Below, piece by piece: positions 23,897 through 32,870 of a stretch of DNA of 64,000 nt. How positions within the stretch are numbered: the first letter of the stretch is position 1; each line of letters opens with the position of its first letter. Location: NCBI RefSeq assembly GCF_014205075.1, contig NZ_JACHMU010000001.1, positions 1,798,001 to 1,862,000 of the forward strand, in the 5' to 3' direction. The notes under the pieces were generated by a model. That model ran no database searches, had not been told where the DNA came from, and saw nothing but the letters and a program-made list of their open reading frames with translations. The DNA comes from Microbacterium ginsengiterrae (GTDB lineage Bacteria > Actinomycetota > Actinomycetes > Actinomycetales > Microbacteriaceae). The position numbers and the translations under genes were made by a program.

Positions 23897-25861
23897 TCAC
23901 GCCGTGGCGAGCACCGCCTTGGGCGAGGTCGTGCGTCGCAGCGCGACGGCCACGGTCGTCACGATCAGGGACAGCACCCCCCACACGACGAGCGCGGCGA
24001 CGGCGCCGCCGTTCGCGGCGATGAGCCCGGTGAACGCCGGAGCGGTCGGCAGCGACGAACCGATGGATGCGAGCCAGCCGGGCACGGTCGAGATGAGCCC
24101 CGTCGCGACGGCGACGACACCGACGAGCGCGCTGATCCAGCGGCCGACGCCGCCGAACACGGCGACCAGCGCCTGGTTCACCGCGGCGAAGGCGATGCCG
24201 GCGACCACGGCGGTCCCCGCGAACGCCCACCAGGTGGCCGCGTCGTAGGACGCCGCGATCTGCACGATCAGGGAGACGAGCACGCCCTGGCCCGCACCGA
24301 TCGCCGCCGCGGGCCAGAACGCCCGCAGTGCAAGCCCCGCCGACGAGCGGCGCGAGGTGAGGGTACGCGCGGTGTGCGCCCGCATCACGAGGAACGAGGC
24401 GAGCCCGCCGAACCACAGCACCACCGCGGCCAGCAGCGGGATCGCCGTCGGGCCGAAGATCGAGCTCGTCTCGGCGTTCGAGGTCACCGGGTCCGCGATC
24501 ACGGATGCGAGCGAGGTCGACTCCTGGTCGCTGAACGAGGGGAGCTGCTCGGATGCCGTGCGCAGCCCGCCGGCGAGGTCGCCGGTTCCGGTGGCCAGGG
24601 TGTCGAGCCCCGTCGCGAGCTCGCCTGCTCCGTCCGCGAGTGCGGTGGCACCCTCGCTGAGGGATCCGGCACCGGAGCTCAGCGCCGATGCGCCCTCCGC
24701 GGACTGGTCGACGCCGTCCGCGAGCTGGGCGAGACCACCGGCGAGCGTGGTCGCGCCACTGCCCGCTTCACGCAGCTGCCCGGCGATGGTCCGCGTCGCC
24801 TCCGTGTTGAGCGCGCCGAGACCGGTGGCCGTGCCGGCCGCGGCCTGAGAGGCACCGCTGGCTGCAGCCTGCAACTGTGGCATCCCCGCTGCCATCTCGG
24901 CGAGCCCGATGCACACCGGATCGGTGTCCTCGCGGCCGACGCACGCGGCCAGCAGTGCGTTCATGCCGCCGGCGAGGTCGTCGATGCCGCCCTGGAGCCC
25001 GGCGGTCGCCTGCTGGGCGCCGTTCGCCGCGGTGAAGAGCTGATCGGGCACGAGACCCGACGCCTCGAGCGCGGCAGCGCCGCTGGTGAGTCCGTATCCC
25101 AGCGCGTCCGCACCGTCCGCGGCGTCCCACGTTCCCGAGGCGATTGTTCCGAGCCCGGAGGCGAGGTCGGACGCGCCGGAGCCGAGCTGTGCGGCGCCGT
25201 CCGCGAGCTGGGACGCGCCGTCAGGGATCTCGGCGGCGCCGTCGGCGGCGGAGCGGGCACCGCGCGCCAGCTCGGATGCGCCGGAGGCGGCTTCGCCGAT
25301 CTGATCGCCGATGGTCGTGAACCCGACGAGGATGTTCTCCGTCGTGGCCTCGCTCAGCATGGTGCCGAGGCTGTTCGCGGCGACAGCCGCGATCTGGGAG
25401 GTGATGAGGTCGTCGGCGATGAGCCCGTCGTCGGGGGTCGTCACCTCGATCGTCGCCTTCTGTGGTGTGCCGCTGCCGTCGGCGATCGTCTGCCCGGCCG
25501 ATGTCGCGGCCGCCGAGAACTCCTCGGGGATCGTGATGACCGCCTGGTACGTGCCGTCAGCGAGTCCGTCAGCGGCATCCGACTCGTTCGAGATGACCCA
25601 GGTGAGGTTGGAGTCCAGCTCGTCCGAGCCCTCCACGAGACCGGCGGCGAGCTGACGCCCGAGCGGGGTGTACTGGTCGTCGATCGTCACGGGCTCGTCG
25701 AGGTTGACGATCGCCGCGGTCATCGTCTCGAGTCGTTCAGTCGGGTTCTGCAGCGCCGAGACGAGGATGCCGCCGATGATCGCCGGCAGCAGCAGCACGC
25801 CGATGATCGTCAGGACGGTGACGGGCTTGCGGGAGCGTGCCCGCTCGATGGGGAGGTTCAT
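23897..25861 (-). CDS. YhgE/Pip-family membrane protein
   Basis: A 654-residue protein of the phage-infection-protein family. It begins with one helix (TVLTIIGVLLLPAIIGGILV), then a long extracytoplasmic region, and ends with about five helices (from IPLLAAVVLWFGGLASFLV on). The external region is built of Ala/Gly-rich repeats of the type GAxxLAxGAxxLxxG (GASQLADGAAQLGSGASDL), likely a long helical stalk. Members are ABC-2-like and often paired with MMPL or ABC exporters. The ATG overlaps the MMPL stop codon (ATGA), so the two are coupled, and both are probably repressed by the divergent TetR. The substrate is unknown. Confidence 0.88.
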   Translation of the reverse strand: MNLPIERARSRKPVTVLTIIGVLLLPAIIGGILVSALQNPTERLETMTAAIVNLDEPVTIDDQYTPLGRQLAAGLVEGSDELDSNLTWVISNESDAADGLADGTYQAVITIPEEFSAAATSAGQTIADGSGTPQKATIEVTTPDDGLIADDLITSQIAAVAANSLGTMLSEATTENILVGFTTIGDQIGEAASGASELARGARSAADGAAEIPDGASQLADGAAQLGSGASDLASGLGTIASGTWDAADGADALGYGLTSGAAALEASGLVPDQLFTAANGAQQATAGLQGGIDDLAGGMNALLAACVGREDTDPVCIGLAEMAAGMPQLQAAASGASQAAAGTATGLGALNTEATRTIAGQLREAGSGATTLAGGLAQLADGVDQSAEGASALSSGAGSLSEGATALADGAGELATGLDTLATGTGDLAGGLRTASEQLPSFSDQESTSLASVIADPVTSNAETSSIFGPTAIPLLAAVVLWFGGLASFLVMRAHTARTLTSRRSSAGLALRAFWPAAAIGAGQGVLVSLIVQIAASYDAATWWAFAGTAVVAGIAFAAVNQALVAVFGGVGRWISALVGVVAVATGLISTVPGWLASIGSSLPTAPAFTGLIAANGGAVAALVVWGVLSLIVTTVAVALRRTTSPKAVLATA

Positions 25862-28614
25862 GCGTTCACCTCGAGGTCGTTTCGTGCCGACGTCTGCGCG
25901 ACGTCGATGATGTCGGCGGCCGGCCATGCGGCCTCCGCCAGGATGATGCGTGCGGTGTCCGGATCGGATGCCGTGGCGAACACGGCGAGCGGGCGGGATG
26001 CTGCGGCGCGCTGCAGCATCGTCGTCGCCTGGTCCCGCTGGCCTCCGGTGAACCGATCGATGCCGTCGATGACGACGAGGCTCGAGCGTCCGCGTAGGGC
26101 CTCACGGAGGTCGACGAGGGCGGCATCGGTGTCGTCCACCGGTACGTAGCCCACGTGACCGCGGACCCAGGCGGCGCGACCGGGCAGGAGGTGCCCGACC
26201 ACTCGCAGCCGTCCGCCGTCCGCGGTGAGCCGACCGGTGACCGCAAGGGCGATCATGCGTCGCACGCGGCTGTCGCCTCCGGTGGCGATGAGCGCACCGC
26301 CAGGAGCGACACGCAGCGACACGCCGCCCACGATCGGCGCATCCGCGCTGAGGACGAGGTCGTCCGCCGCGACGATCGAGTCGTCTCCCGGCCACGCGGC
26401 GAGGTGCCGTTCGCGCTCCACGGCCTCGCCCTCGATATCGACGGAGGGGAGGATCCGCTCCAGCCATGCGGGGATCCGCCAGGCGCGCTCGCCGAGGATC
26501 GCCATGAGCGCGGGGATCAGCGTCATGCGGACGAGGAAGGCGTCGATCGCGATACCGGCGGCGAGGCCGAGCGCGATGGGCTTGAGCGACGAGTCGCCCT
26601 CCGGGACGAACGCGACGAACACCGCGAACATGATCAGCCCGGCCGCGGTGACGACCTTCGCCGACCCGGTGAAGCCGCTGCGCACGGCGCGCAGTGCTGC
26701 CGCACGCCGTCGGCTGGGCTCCGGCGACTTCGCGTCGGCGTCGTGCACGAAGTCCTCGCGCATCCGGGAGACGAGGAAGACCTGATAGTCCATGGCGAGC
26801 CCGAACAGCACGCCCATGAGGATGATCGGCATGAAGCTGATGATCGGGCCGACCTTCGCGACGTGCAGGACGTCGGCGAGCCAGCCCCATTCGAAGACGG
26901 CGGCGACGACACCGAACGCGGCGACGATCGAGAGCAGGTACCCCAGGGCCGCGGTGATCGGCACCCAGAGGGAGCGGAACACGATCGTCAGCAGGATCAG
27001 TGACAGACCGATGACGAAGATGCCGAACGGGAGGAGCGCGCCGCCGAGCTGGTCGGAGATGTCGATCGCGACGGCCGTGAATCCGGTGACCTTGACGTCG
27101 ATGCCGAACTCGTCGAGCCATTCGTCATGGTGCGAGCGCAGTTCCCTGACGAGGTCGCTGGTGGCGGGGTCGTCGGGCGCGGTCTCCGGGATCACCTGCA
27201 CGATGCCGGTGTCGGCGGTCTCGTTGGGGACGGCGAGGGCGACCTCCTTCACGCCGTCGACGGCGGCCACGGCATCCCCGAGGTCCTCCATGAGGGTGAG
27301 CGGGTCGGTCGATGTGACGATGGTGCCGGTGAGCACGAGAGGTCCGTTGAAGCCGGGGCCGAACTCCTCGGCCGTGAGGTCGTAGCCCTGGCGGGCCTCG
27401 TCTTCGGGGGCGAGCACGCCGGCGTTCGGGAGCGCGAGGTCGAGGCTGAGCGCCGGCACGGCCACGATCCCGAGTCCGAGCAGGACGGCGACCGAGGTGA
27501 TGACGGGGTGCTTGGTCACACCGCCCACCCAGCGCTCGCTGAACCCGCGGTGGGGGCGATCGCCCTTCTTGGGTGCCTTCTGCTTCTTCGGACGCCCGAC
27601 GATGCGCCCCTTCACGAAACCGAGAACGGCGGGGGTGAGGGTGACGGCGATGGCCACGGCCACCGCCACGGCGACGGACGCGGCGATGCCCATGGTCGTC
27701 AGGAACGGGATGCCGGCGAAGCCGAGGCCGATCAGGGCGATGAGCACCGTGATGCCGGCGAAGACCACGGCCGATCCGGCCGTGCCGACGGCCCGTGCGG
27801 CCGATTCCTCCGGATCGACGCCGGCGCGCACCTGATCCTGGTGCCTTGCCATGATGAACAGCGCATAGTCGATGCCGACGGCGAGGCCGAGCATGAGCGC
27901 GAGCAACGGGGTCGTCGAGGACACCGATGCGAAGGCCGTCGCGGCGAAGATGCCGGCCATCGAGATGCCGACGCCGAGGACGGCCGTGAGGAGCGGGAGC
28001 CCGGCCACGACGAACGACCGGAAGGTGACGACGAGGACGAGCAGGGCGATGACGAGTCCCACGGCCTCGGTGATCGAGACGCCGGGGATGGAGATGGCGA
28101 ACAGATCGCCCCCGAGCTTCAGGTCGGTGCCGTCGGGCAGCTCACCGCGCAGGACGTCGACCATTCCTCTCAGCTCGTCCTTGGTCTCATCCGAGATGTC
28201 GGTGGACTGGCCGTCGAACTGCAGCTGCACGATGGCTGCCGTGCCCTCGTCATTGACCATGCCCTCGACCATCTCGTCGTAGGGGGAGGTGGCGGCGAGC
28301 ACGTCGTCGAGGTCGGCGAGGTCGTCCACGGCATCCTCGATCGGTCCGCGGTAGTCCTCGTCGGTGATCTTGTCGCCCTCGGCGGCCACGACGATGAACT
28401 GGGCGTTCGTCCCGCTCACCTGCGGGAACGAGCGCGAGAGCTGCTCGATGCCCTCCTGGGCCTCGGTGCCGGGAATGGTGAACGAGTTGTCCGTGCCCTT
28501 CTGCAGCACGAGAGCGCCGCCGCCGGCGACGGCGAGGATGAGCAGCCAGGCAGCGAGAACGCGCCACGGGTGACGGAACGACCAACGCCCGAGGGACGAC
28601 AGGAGTGTGGACAC
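25858..28614 (-). CDS. MMPL/RND transporter with C-terminal degenerate ABC-ATPase-like domain
   Basis: A 918-residue protein. Residues about 1-735 are a complete MMPL transporter: helix WRVLAAWLLILAVAGGGALV, then two copies of a porter domain plus helix bundle, with LALMLGLAVGIDYALFIMAR and IILMGVLFGLAMDYQVFLVSR as the paired signature helices. Residues about 747-918 resemble an ABC nucleotide-binding domain but lack its catalytic residues: the Walker A place reads ATGGDSRVRRM without Lys, and Walker B looks like SLVVIDGIDRF. The GTG at 28614 follows CGGAGGATCCT. It shares an operon with the YhgE gene and is divergent from a TetR gene across two operators. Probably a drug, lipid or peptide exporter. 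Confidence 0.88.
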   Translation of the reverse strand: MSTLLSSLGRWSFRHPWRVLAAWLLILAVAGGGALVLQKGTDNSFTIPGTEAQEGIEQLSRSFPQVSGTNAQFIVVAAEGDKITDEDYRGPIEDAVDDLADLDDVLAATSPYDEMVEGMVNDEGTAAIVQLQFDGQSTDISDETKDELRGMVDVLRGELPDGTDLKLGGDLFAISIPGVSITEAVGLVIALLVLVVTFRSFVVAGLPLLTAVLGVGISMAGIFAATAFASVSSTTPLLALMLGLAVGIDYALFIMARHQDQVRAGVDPEESAARAVGTAGSAVVFAGITVLIALIGLGFAGIPFLTTMGIAASVAVAVAVAIAVTLTPAVLGFVKGRIVGRPKKQKAPKKGDRPHRGFSERWVGGVTKHPVITSVAVLLGLGIVAVPALSLDLALPNAGVLAPEDEARQGYDLTAEEFGPGFNGPLVLTGTIVTSTDPLTLMEDLGDAVAAVDGVKEVALAVPNETADTGIVQVIPETAPDDPATSDLVRELRSHHDEWLDEFGIDVKVTGFTAVAIDISDQLGGALLPFGIFVIGLSLILLTIVFRSLWVPITAALGYLLSIVAAFGVVAAVFEWGWLADVLHVAKVGPIISFMPIILMGVLFGLAMDYQVFLVSRMREDFVHDADAKSPEPSRRRAAALRAVRSGFTGSAKVVTAAGLIMFAVFVAFVPEGDSSLKPIALGLAAGIAIDAFLVRMTLIPALMAILGERAWRIPAWLERILPSVDIEGEAVERERHLAAWPGDDSIVAADDLVLSADAPIVGGVSLRVAPGGALIATGGDSRVRRMIALAVTGRLTADGGRLRVVGHLLPGRAAWVRGHVGYVPVDDTDAALVDLREALRGRSSLVVIDGIDRFTGGQRDQATTMLQRAAASRPLAVFATASDPDTARIILAEAAWPAADIIDVAQTSARNDLEVNA

Positions 28615-28645
28615 AGGATCCTCCGAGGAAGCCGGATGGGAGAAT

Positions 28646-28680
28646 GGATACAGAGATGTATCCGATACACCCATGTATCG
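28646..28680. promoter_or_regulatory. Two tandem TetR operators GATACA-N4-TGTATC
   Basis: GGATACAGAGATGTATCC (28646-28663) and CGATACACCCATGTATCG (28663-28680) are both perfect palindromes with 7-bp arms. They share one base and their centres are 17 bp apart. They lie between the divergent TetR and MMPL genes. Confidence 0.8.
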
Positions 28681-28741
28681 TACGTCGAGATGTCGGTGCG
28701 AAACTGTGCACCGGATGTGAAGCTGGGAGGAGGAGGACGCG

Positions 28742-29371
28742 ATGACGATTCCCGTGACGAGGCGGCGTGAGAACACGCGCGCCCGACTACTGGACGCGGC
28801 GGCCCAGGTGTTCGCCGAGGTCGGCCTGGACGGGGCCAGCGTCGAGGCGATCTGCGAGCGGGCCGGCTTCACGCGCGGAGCGTTCTACTCCAACTTCGAG
28901 TCGAAGGACGAACTGTTCCTCGAGCTCGCCTCCACGGTCGCGGAGGAGCGCCTCGCGTCGGTGCGCGGCCGTATCGGGGAGGTCGTCGCGGATGGGCAGA
29001 TGGCCGCCGCCGACCCTGTCGCGCTCGTGCAGCGCGTGCTGGACTCCGGGCTCGACGACCGCCTCGACGTCCTGATGATGAGCGAGATCCGCATCCATGC
29101 CCTGCGGGACCAGGCGTTCGGGAAGGCGCTGCGCGCGCAGGACAGGGCGATGATCGCCAGCATCGAGGCGATCATCCAGGACATCGTCGATTCCGGCCTG
29201 TTCGCGCTGCGAGTCGACGTCCCCGTCGCCGCGCAGATGCTCATGGTGCAGTGGGAGGGGTGCATGGTCCGTGCCGCGCTCTCCGGCTACGACGGCGAGG
29301 AACTGCACCGCGCCGGCGCCGAGTCCCTCGGACAGCTCGTGGGGCTGATCATCGCCCCCGCCGGCTCCTGA
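28742..29371 (+). CDS. TetR/AcrR family regulator of the MMPL-YhgE operon
   Basis: A 209-residue repressor. The HTH lies at residues about 10-55: NTRARLLDAAAQVFAEVGLD, then SVEAICERAGFTRGAFYSNF with the recognition helix, and SKDELFLELA. The rest is a helical ligand domain. The ATG has a strong GGAGGAGGA sequence upstream. It is divergent from the MMPL/YhgE operon with two perfect GATACA palindromes between them, so it probably represses both that operon and itself and is released by a compound the pump exports. The ligand is unknown. Confidence 0.92.
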   Translation: MTIPVTRRRENTRARLLDAAAQVFAEVGLDGASVEAICERAGFTRGAFYSNFESKDELFLELASTVAEERLASVRGRIGEVVADGQMAAADPVALVQRVLDSGLDDRLDVLMMSEIRIHALRDQAFGKALRAQDRAMIASIEAIIQDIVDSGLFALRVDVPVAAQMLMVQWEGCMVRAALSGYDGEELHRAGAESLGQLVGLIIAPAGS

Positions 29372-29386
29372 GGTCGCTGCCCGGGG

Positions 29387-30370
29387 TCAGTGCTCGGATG
29401 CCGCGAGCAGCGCGTGGCAACGGGCGAGCCTGTCCAGCCACCACTGCGTGCGGTCGGCGGTCGCGGCGTGCCGCGCCAGGCGTGCGGGATCGGGCGTGAC
29501 GCGCCCCACGGGAATCGCGCCGTCGACGGGGGAGAGTTCGGCGACATCCTCGACGAACAGCGCACCGGTGCCGAGGCCGCAGTCGTGGTCGAGCTCCGGG
29601 AGGGCTGCGGCGAGAGCCGCACCCTGGCTGAGTCCGACGGCGGTGTCGAGGGCACTGGACACGACGGCGGGTAGCCCTGCCTCGGCGACGATGTCCAGCG
29701 CGCGCCGGATGCCGCCGAGGGGCTGCGCCTTGATGATCACGAGGTCGGCGGCGCCGGCCCTCGCCACAGCGATGGGGTCCTCCGCCTTGCGGACGCTCTC
29801 GTCCGCCGCGATCGGAATGTCCATGTACTTCACGCGCCCGCGCAGCTCCGCCAGCTCATCGACGGTCGCACACGGCTGCTCCGCGTACTCGAGGTCGAAC
29901 TCGGCCAGGGCATGAAGGGCGCGTTCGGCCTCGTCCACGTTCCACGCGGCGTTGGCATCGATGCGGATCCGTCCCTCCGGCCCCAGGGCCTCACGTGCCG
30001 CGCGAACGCGCGCGACGTCGTCCGCGAGGTGCTGGCCTGGCTCTGCGACCTTCACCTTGGCGGTGCGGCATCCGGGGAATCGGGCGAGGATCTCCGGCAC
30101 CCTGGTCGCCGTGACGGACGGGATCGTCGCATTCACACGGATGCTGTCCCGCCGCGCCGCCGGCTGCGGGGTCCAGGCGTAGTCCACGGCGGCGCGCAGC
30201 CAGGCAGAGGCCTCGGCATCCCCGTACTCCACGAACGGCGAGAACTCGGCCCAGCCCTCCGGGCCCTCCAGGAGCAGCGCTTCGCGCATATCGACGCCGC
30301 GGAATCTCGTGGTCATCGGCAGCGCGACCACTCTGGCCGTCGACAGGAGGTCCTTCAGATCCGGCGTCAT
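29387..30370 (-). CDS. menC: o-Succinylbenzoate synthase (menaquinone pathway)
   Basis: A 327-residue enolase-superfamily enzyme that dehydrates SHCHC to o-succinylbenzoate in menaquinone synthesis. The catalytic lysine motif is K105-V-K107, the metal ligands are D138 (RIDANAAW), E164 (YAEQP) and D190 (AADES), and the second lysine is K214 (IIKAQPLGG). The length and motif spacing match actinobacterial MenC. The ATG at 30370 has the hexamer CAGAAT 6 nt upstream and no ribosome-binding site. menB and menE lie nearby on the other strand; the GNAT gene separates them. Confidence 0.92.
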   Translation of the reverse strand: MTPDLKDLLSTARVVALPMTTRFRGVDMREALLLEGPEGWAEFSPFVEYGDAEASAWLRAAVDYAWTPQPAARRDSIRVNATIPSVTATRVPEILARFPGCRTAKVKVAEPGQHLADDVARVRAAREALGPEGRIRIDANAAWNVDEAERALHALAEFDLEYAEQPCATVDELAELRGRVKYMDIPIAADESVRKAEDPIAVARAGAADLVIIKAQPLGGIRRALDIVAEAGLPAVVSSALDTAVGLSQGAALAAALPELDHDCGLGTGALFVEDVAELSPVDGAIPVGRVTPDPARLARHAATADRTQWWLDRLARCHALLAASEH

Positions 30371-30376
30371 GCCCTC

Positions 30377-30382
30377 ATTCTG
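30377..30382 (-). promoter_or_regulatory. -10 element of menC (leaderless class)
   Basis: CAGAAT on the minus strand with a 6-nt spacer to the ATG at 30370; a weak match that keeps the second A and last T. Confidence 0.35.
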
Positions 30383-30429
30383 CATCCGCGGGCCGCGAAA
30401 CCCATGCGCGCCTCGTCGAACCGGGCAGG

Positions 30430-31443
30430 TCAGATCTTCTTCTGGAACTCGCCCATGTGCTCGGACGGCACGAAGCCGAGCCGACGATTGATGCGGAGCA
30501 TGTGCTCGTTCACCCCGGCGTTGTACGTGTACACCGAGCGCACGCACGATGCCTGCTCCTGCAGCATCCGGAGGTTCGCGACCTTCACGGCCATGCCGAG
30601 GCGGTGTCCGCGCGCCTCCCGTCGCACGAGCGTCCCCCACTGGTACGCGTTCCCGTCGTCGCCCGACACGACCAACTGCGTGTAGGCGACCACGCGGCCC
30701 GACGCATCGACGGCGGCCGTCCCGAAGCTCCGACGGTTCTGCCGAGCGAGCAGGGCCTCGTCGGCTCGGACCGCGTCGACATCGACCGTGCCGGGTTCGA
30801 GGTCGAGATCGCCGACGGGCGCCTCGGTCTCCACGGCGGCGTCGAGTTCGGCCCATCCGTGGACGAGCGGCTGCGGGACGCTCCCGATCCAGGAGCGCAG
30901 CGCATATCCGGTCGAATGGGCCGCGGCATCGGCCGCGAGAGCGCCCAGCAGGTCGTCGTCGACGGGCAGTCGCAGGCGGCTCTGCACGTCACCGAGCGCC
31001 AGCGCGTAGCCGTGTCGCCGCGCGAACTCCCGGCCGGGGACTCCCGTTCCGTCGAGACCGGCGTCGTACGGCCAGGAGGCCGTCGAGGTGAGGATGTCGC
31101 GCCCGGCGGCGCCGGCCGCGGACTCGAGTGCGGCGAGCACCTCCGAGCCGGTACCGCGACGGCGCATGTCCGGCGCCACATGCACGCCGAGGGAGGCGGT
31201 GCGCAGATTGTCGCGGAGCGGAAGGGCGAGCCGGCCGCTGCCGACGACCACCCCGTCGCTGAGAGCGAGGTAGGCGCGGCGTTCGACGGTCCGACTGCGT
31301 TGCCGGAGCTCGTGGCGCGATTCGTTCCTCGTCCACACCGCGGTGTCCGCGCCACGATCGGCGCGTTCGGCGGCGGCGTAGATGTCCCACCAGCGATCGA
31401 CCGCCTCGTCGTCGTACGCGTCGACCAGTGTGAGTTCGAGCAT
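30430..31443 (-). CDS. Protein with two tandem GNAT acetyltransferase domains
   Basis: A 337-residue protein. The N-terminal GNAT domain (about 1-165) has the acetyl-CoA loop LGVHVAPDMRRRGTGSEVL. The C-terminal GNAT domain (about 195-337) has VVAYTQLVV, TLVRREARGHRLGMAVKVAN and NAGVNEHMLRINRRLGF. The second domain keeps the R/Q-x-x-G-x-G/A-type loop as EARGHRLGMA, so both may bind acetyl-CoA. Mycothiol synthase and Eis are other two-domain GNATs in this phylum, but neither is clearly matched. The substrate is unknown. TACGGT lies 6 nt before the ATG. Confidence 0.85.
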   Translation of the reverse strand: MLELTLVDAYDDEAVDRWWDIYAAAERADRGADTAVWTRNESRHELRQRSRTVERRAYLALSDGVVVGSGRLALPLRDNLRTASLGVHVAPDMRRRGTGSEVLAALESAAGAAGRDILTSTASWPYDAGLDGTGVPGREFARRHGYALALGDVQSRLRLPVDDDLLGALAADAAAHSTGYALRSWIGSVPQPLVHGWAELDAAVETEAPVGDLDLEPGTVDVDAVRADEALLARQNRRSFGTAAVDASGRVVAYTQLVVSGDDGNAYQWGTLVRREARGHRLGMAVKVANLRMLQEQASCVRSVYTYNAGVNEHMLRINRRLGFVPSEHMGEFQKKI

Positions 31444-31449
31444 TCAGCC

Positions 31450-31455
31450 ACCGTA
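31450..31455 (-). promoter_or_regulatory. -10 element of the GNAT gene (leaderless class)
   Basis: TACGGT on the minus strand with a 6-nt spacer to the ATG at 31443. Confidence 0.45.
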
Positions 31456-31508
31456 CTCCGGTGCTGTGTTCCAGCAACGTGTCATTGACAATGGTGTGTG
31501 ACGCACGG

Positions 31509-31514
31509 TAATGT
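31509..31514 (+). promoter_or_regulatory. -10 element of the PadR gene (leaderless class)
   Basis: TAATGT with a 7-nt spacer to the ATG at 31522. Confidence 0.4.
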
Positions 31515-31521
31515 TCCGGAC

Positions 31522-31866
31522 ATGGACGAGATGCTCGAGACACACCTTCAGGAGCTGAGGCGCGGCACGGTCGTGCTTGCCTGCCTGCAGTTGCTCCGCA
31601 CCCCGGGCTACGGCTACGGGCTGCTCGAGGAGCTGGAGCGTCGCGGCTTCGCCACGGATGCGAACACGCTCTACCCGCTGCTGCGGCGGCTCGAGAAGCA
31701 GGGGCATCTCACGAGCGAGTGGAACACCGACGAGGCGCGGCCCCGCAAGTTCTACCGCACGTCCTCGGTCGGCATCCGACTCGCCGACACCCTCACCACT
31801 GAGTGGGCATCGCTCACCGCGGCGATCGCGACCCTCACCACCGACACGTCTGAACAGGAGCACTGA
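31522..31866 (+). CDS. PadR family transcriptional regulator
   Basis: A 114-residue winged-helix protein. It has TVVLACLQLLRTPGYGYGLLEEL, ATDANTLYPLLRRLEKQGHL with the recognition helix, and the wing SEWNTDEARPRKFYR, the standard PadR layout, followed by a dimerisation helix. The ATG at 31522 rather than 31498 fits the -10-like TAATGT. Its stop is 2 bp before the next gene, a HAAS-type membrane protein. PadR regulators are very often encoded just before such partners and control them. Confidence 0.93.
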   Translation: MDEMLETHLQELRRGTVVLACLQLLRTPGYGYGLLEELERRGFATDANTLYPLLRRLEKQGHLTSEWNTDEARPRKFYRTSSVGIRLADTLTTEWASLTAAIATLTTDTSEQEH

Positions 31867-31868
31867 TC

Positions 31869-32861
31869 ATGGCTGCAACATTCACCGAGCGCTACATCAG
31901 CGCCACCGTCGCGTCTCTCCCGCCGGCTCTCCAGGCCGACGTCCGCACCGAACTGCAGGCCTCGGTCGAGGACGCCGTCGAGACGCGCGTCGAGCAGGGG
32001 GAGGACAGGGCGGAGGCGGAGCGCGCCGTGCTCACCGATCTCGGCGACCCCGCCGCGCTCGCCGCAGGGTACGCCGACCGTCCTCTGCATCTCATCGGGC
32101 CGCGCTACTACCTCGCCTGGTGGCGTCTTTTGAAGCTGCTGGGGATCATGGTGCCGGTGGTGGCGATGGTCGGGGTCGCGATCGGGCAGGTGATCGCCGG
32201 TGGAGACATCGGGGAGGTCATCGGCGCGGCGGCCGTCGCGGGCGTCGGCGCCATCGTCCACGTCGCGTTCTGGGTCACGCTGGTGTTCTTCATCCTCGAA
32301 CGGACCGGGAGCGACACGACCATCACGCAGTGGAACGTCGACATGCTCCCCGAGCCCTCCGAGCGCGGAGTCGGTCGGTCGGAGCTCATCGGAACGGTCG
32401 TCTTCCTGTTGCTCGGTGCGGGTGCCGTGCTCTGGGACCACTTCCGCGGATTCTTCCCGACCGGCGGTGAGCCGATCCCGGTCCTGCATCCCGATCTGTG
32501 GCCGTGGTGGATCACCGGGCTGTTCGCGCTCATGGGCGCGGAAGCGGTGCTCGCCGTCTACGTCTACGGGCGAGGGCGTTGGACCCGCACGGCCGCTGCG
32601 GTCAACACGGTGCTCGCCGTCCTGGTCGCGGTGCCGGCGGTGGTGCTGCTGGCGACCGGTCAGCTCGTCAACCCTGAGTTCCTCGCCGTCGTGAGCGCGG
32701 CCGGAGGAGAGGGGTTCGCCGCCGGAGACGCGCAGTCGGCGATGCAGGGCGGGACCTTCCGCATCCTCGCCGTGATCACCGGAGCCTTCATCATCGGCAT
32801 CGCCGTGTGGGACGTCGTGGACGGCTGGCTCAAGACGCGTCGCGCCGACCGCGCGGCATAG
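31869..32861 (+). CDS. HAAS-type (permease prefix domain) membrane protein
   Basis: A 330-residue protein. The first 70 residues are a soluble helical HAAS/prefix domain (RYISATVASLPPALQADVRTEL, DRAEAERAVLTDLGDPAALA), a module found after PadR regulators. About six transmembrane helices follow. It is co-transcribed with the PadR gene (2-bp gap). The usual hypothesis is that the prefix domain signals membrane or cell-wall state to PadR; nothing in the sequence gives a substrate. A separate -10-like element for menB overlaps its stop codon. Confidence 0.82.
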   Translation: MAATFTERYISATVASLPPALQADVRTELQASVEDAVETRVEQGEDRAEAERAVLTDLGDPAALAAGYADRPLHLIGPRYYLAWWRLLKLLGIMVPVVAMVGVAIGQVIAGGDIGEVIGAAAVAGVGAIVHVAFWVTLVFFILERTGSDTTITQWNVDMLPEPSERGVGRSELIGTVVFLLLGAGAVLWDHFRGFFPTGGEPIPVLHPDLWPWWITGLFALMGAEAVLAVYVYGRGRWTRTAAAVNTVLAVLVAVPAVVLLATGQLVNPEFLAVVSAAGGEGFAAGDAQSAMQGGTFRILAVITGAFIIGIAVWDVVDGWLKTRRADRAA

Positions 32862-32864
32862 GCT
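32859..32864 (+). promoter_or_regulatory. -10 element of menB (leaderless class)
   Basis: TAGGCT, overlapping the stop codon of the HAAS gene, with a 6-nt spacer (GGGGCC) to the menB ATG. Confidence 0.5.
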
Positions 32865-32870
32865 GGGGCC

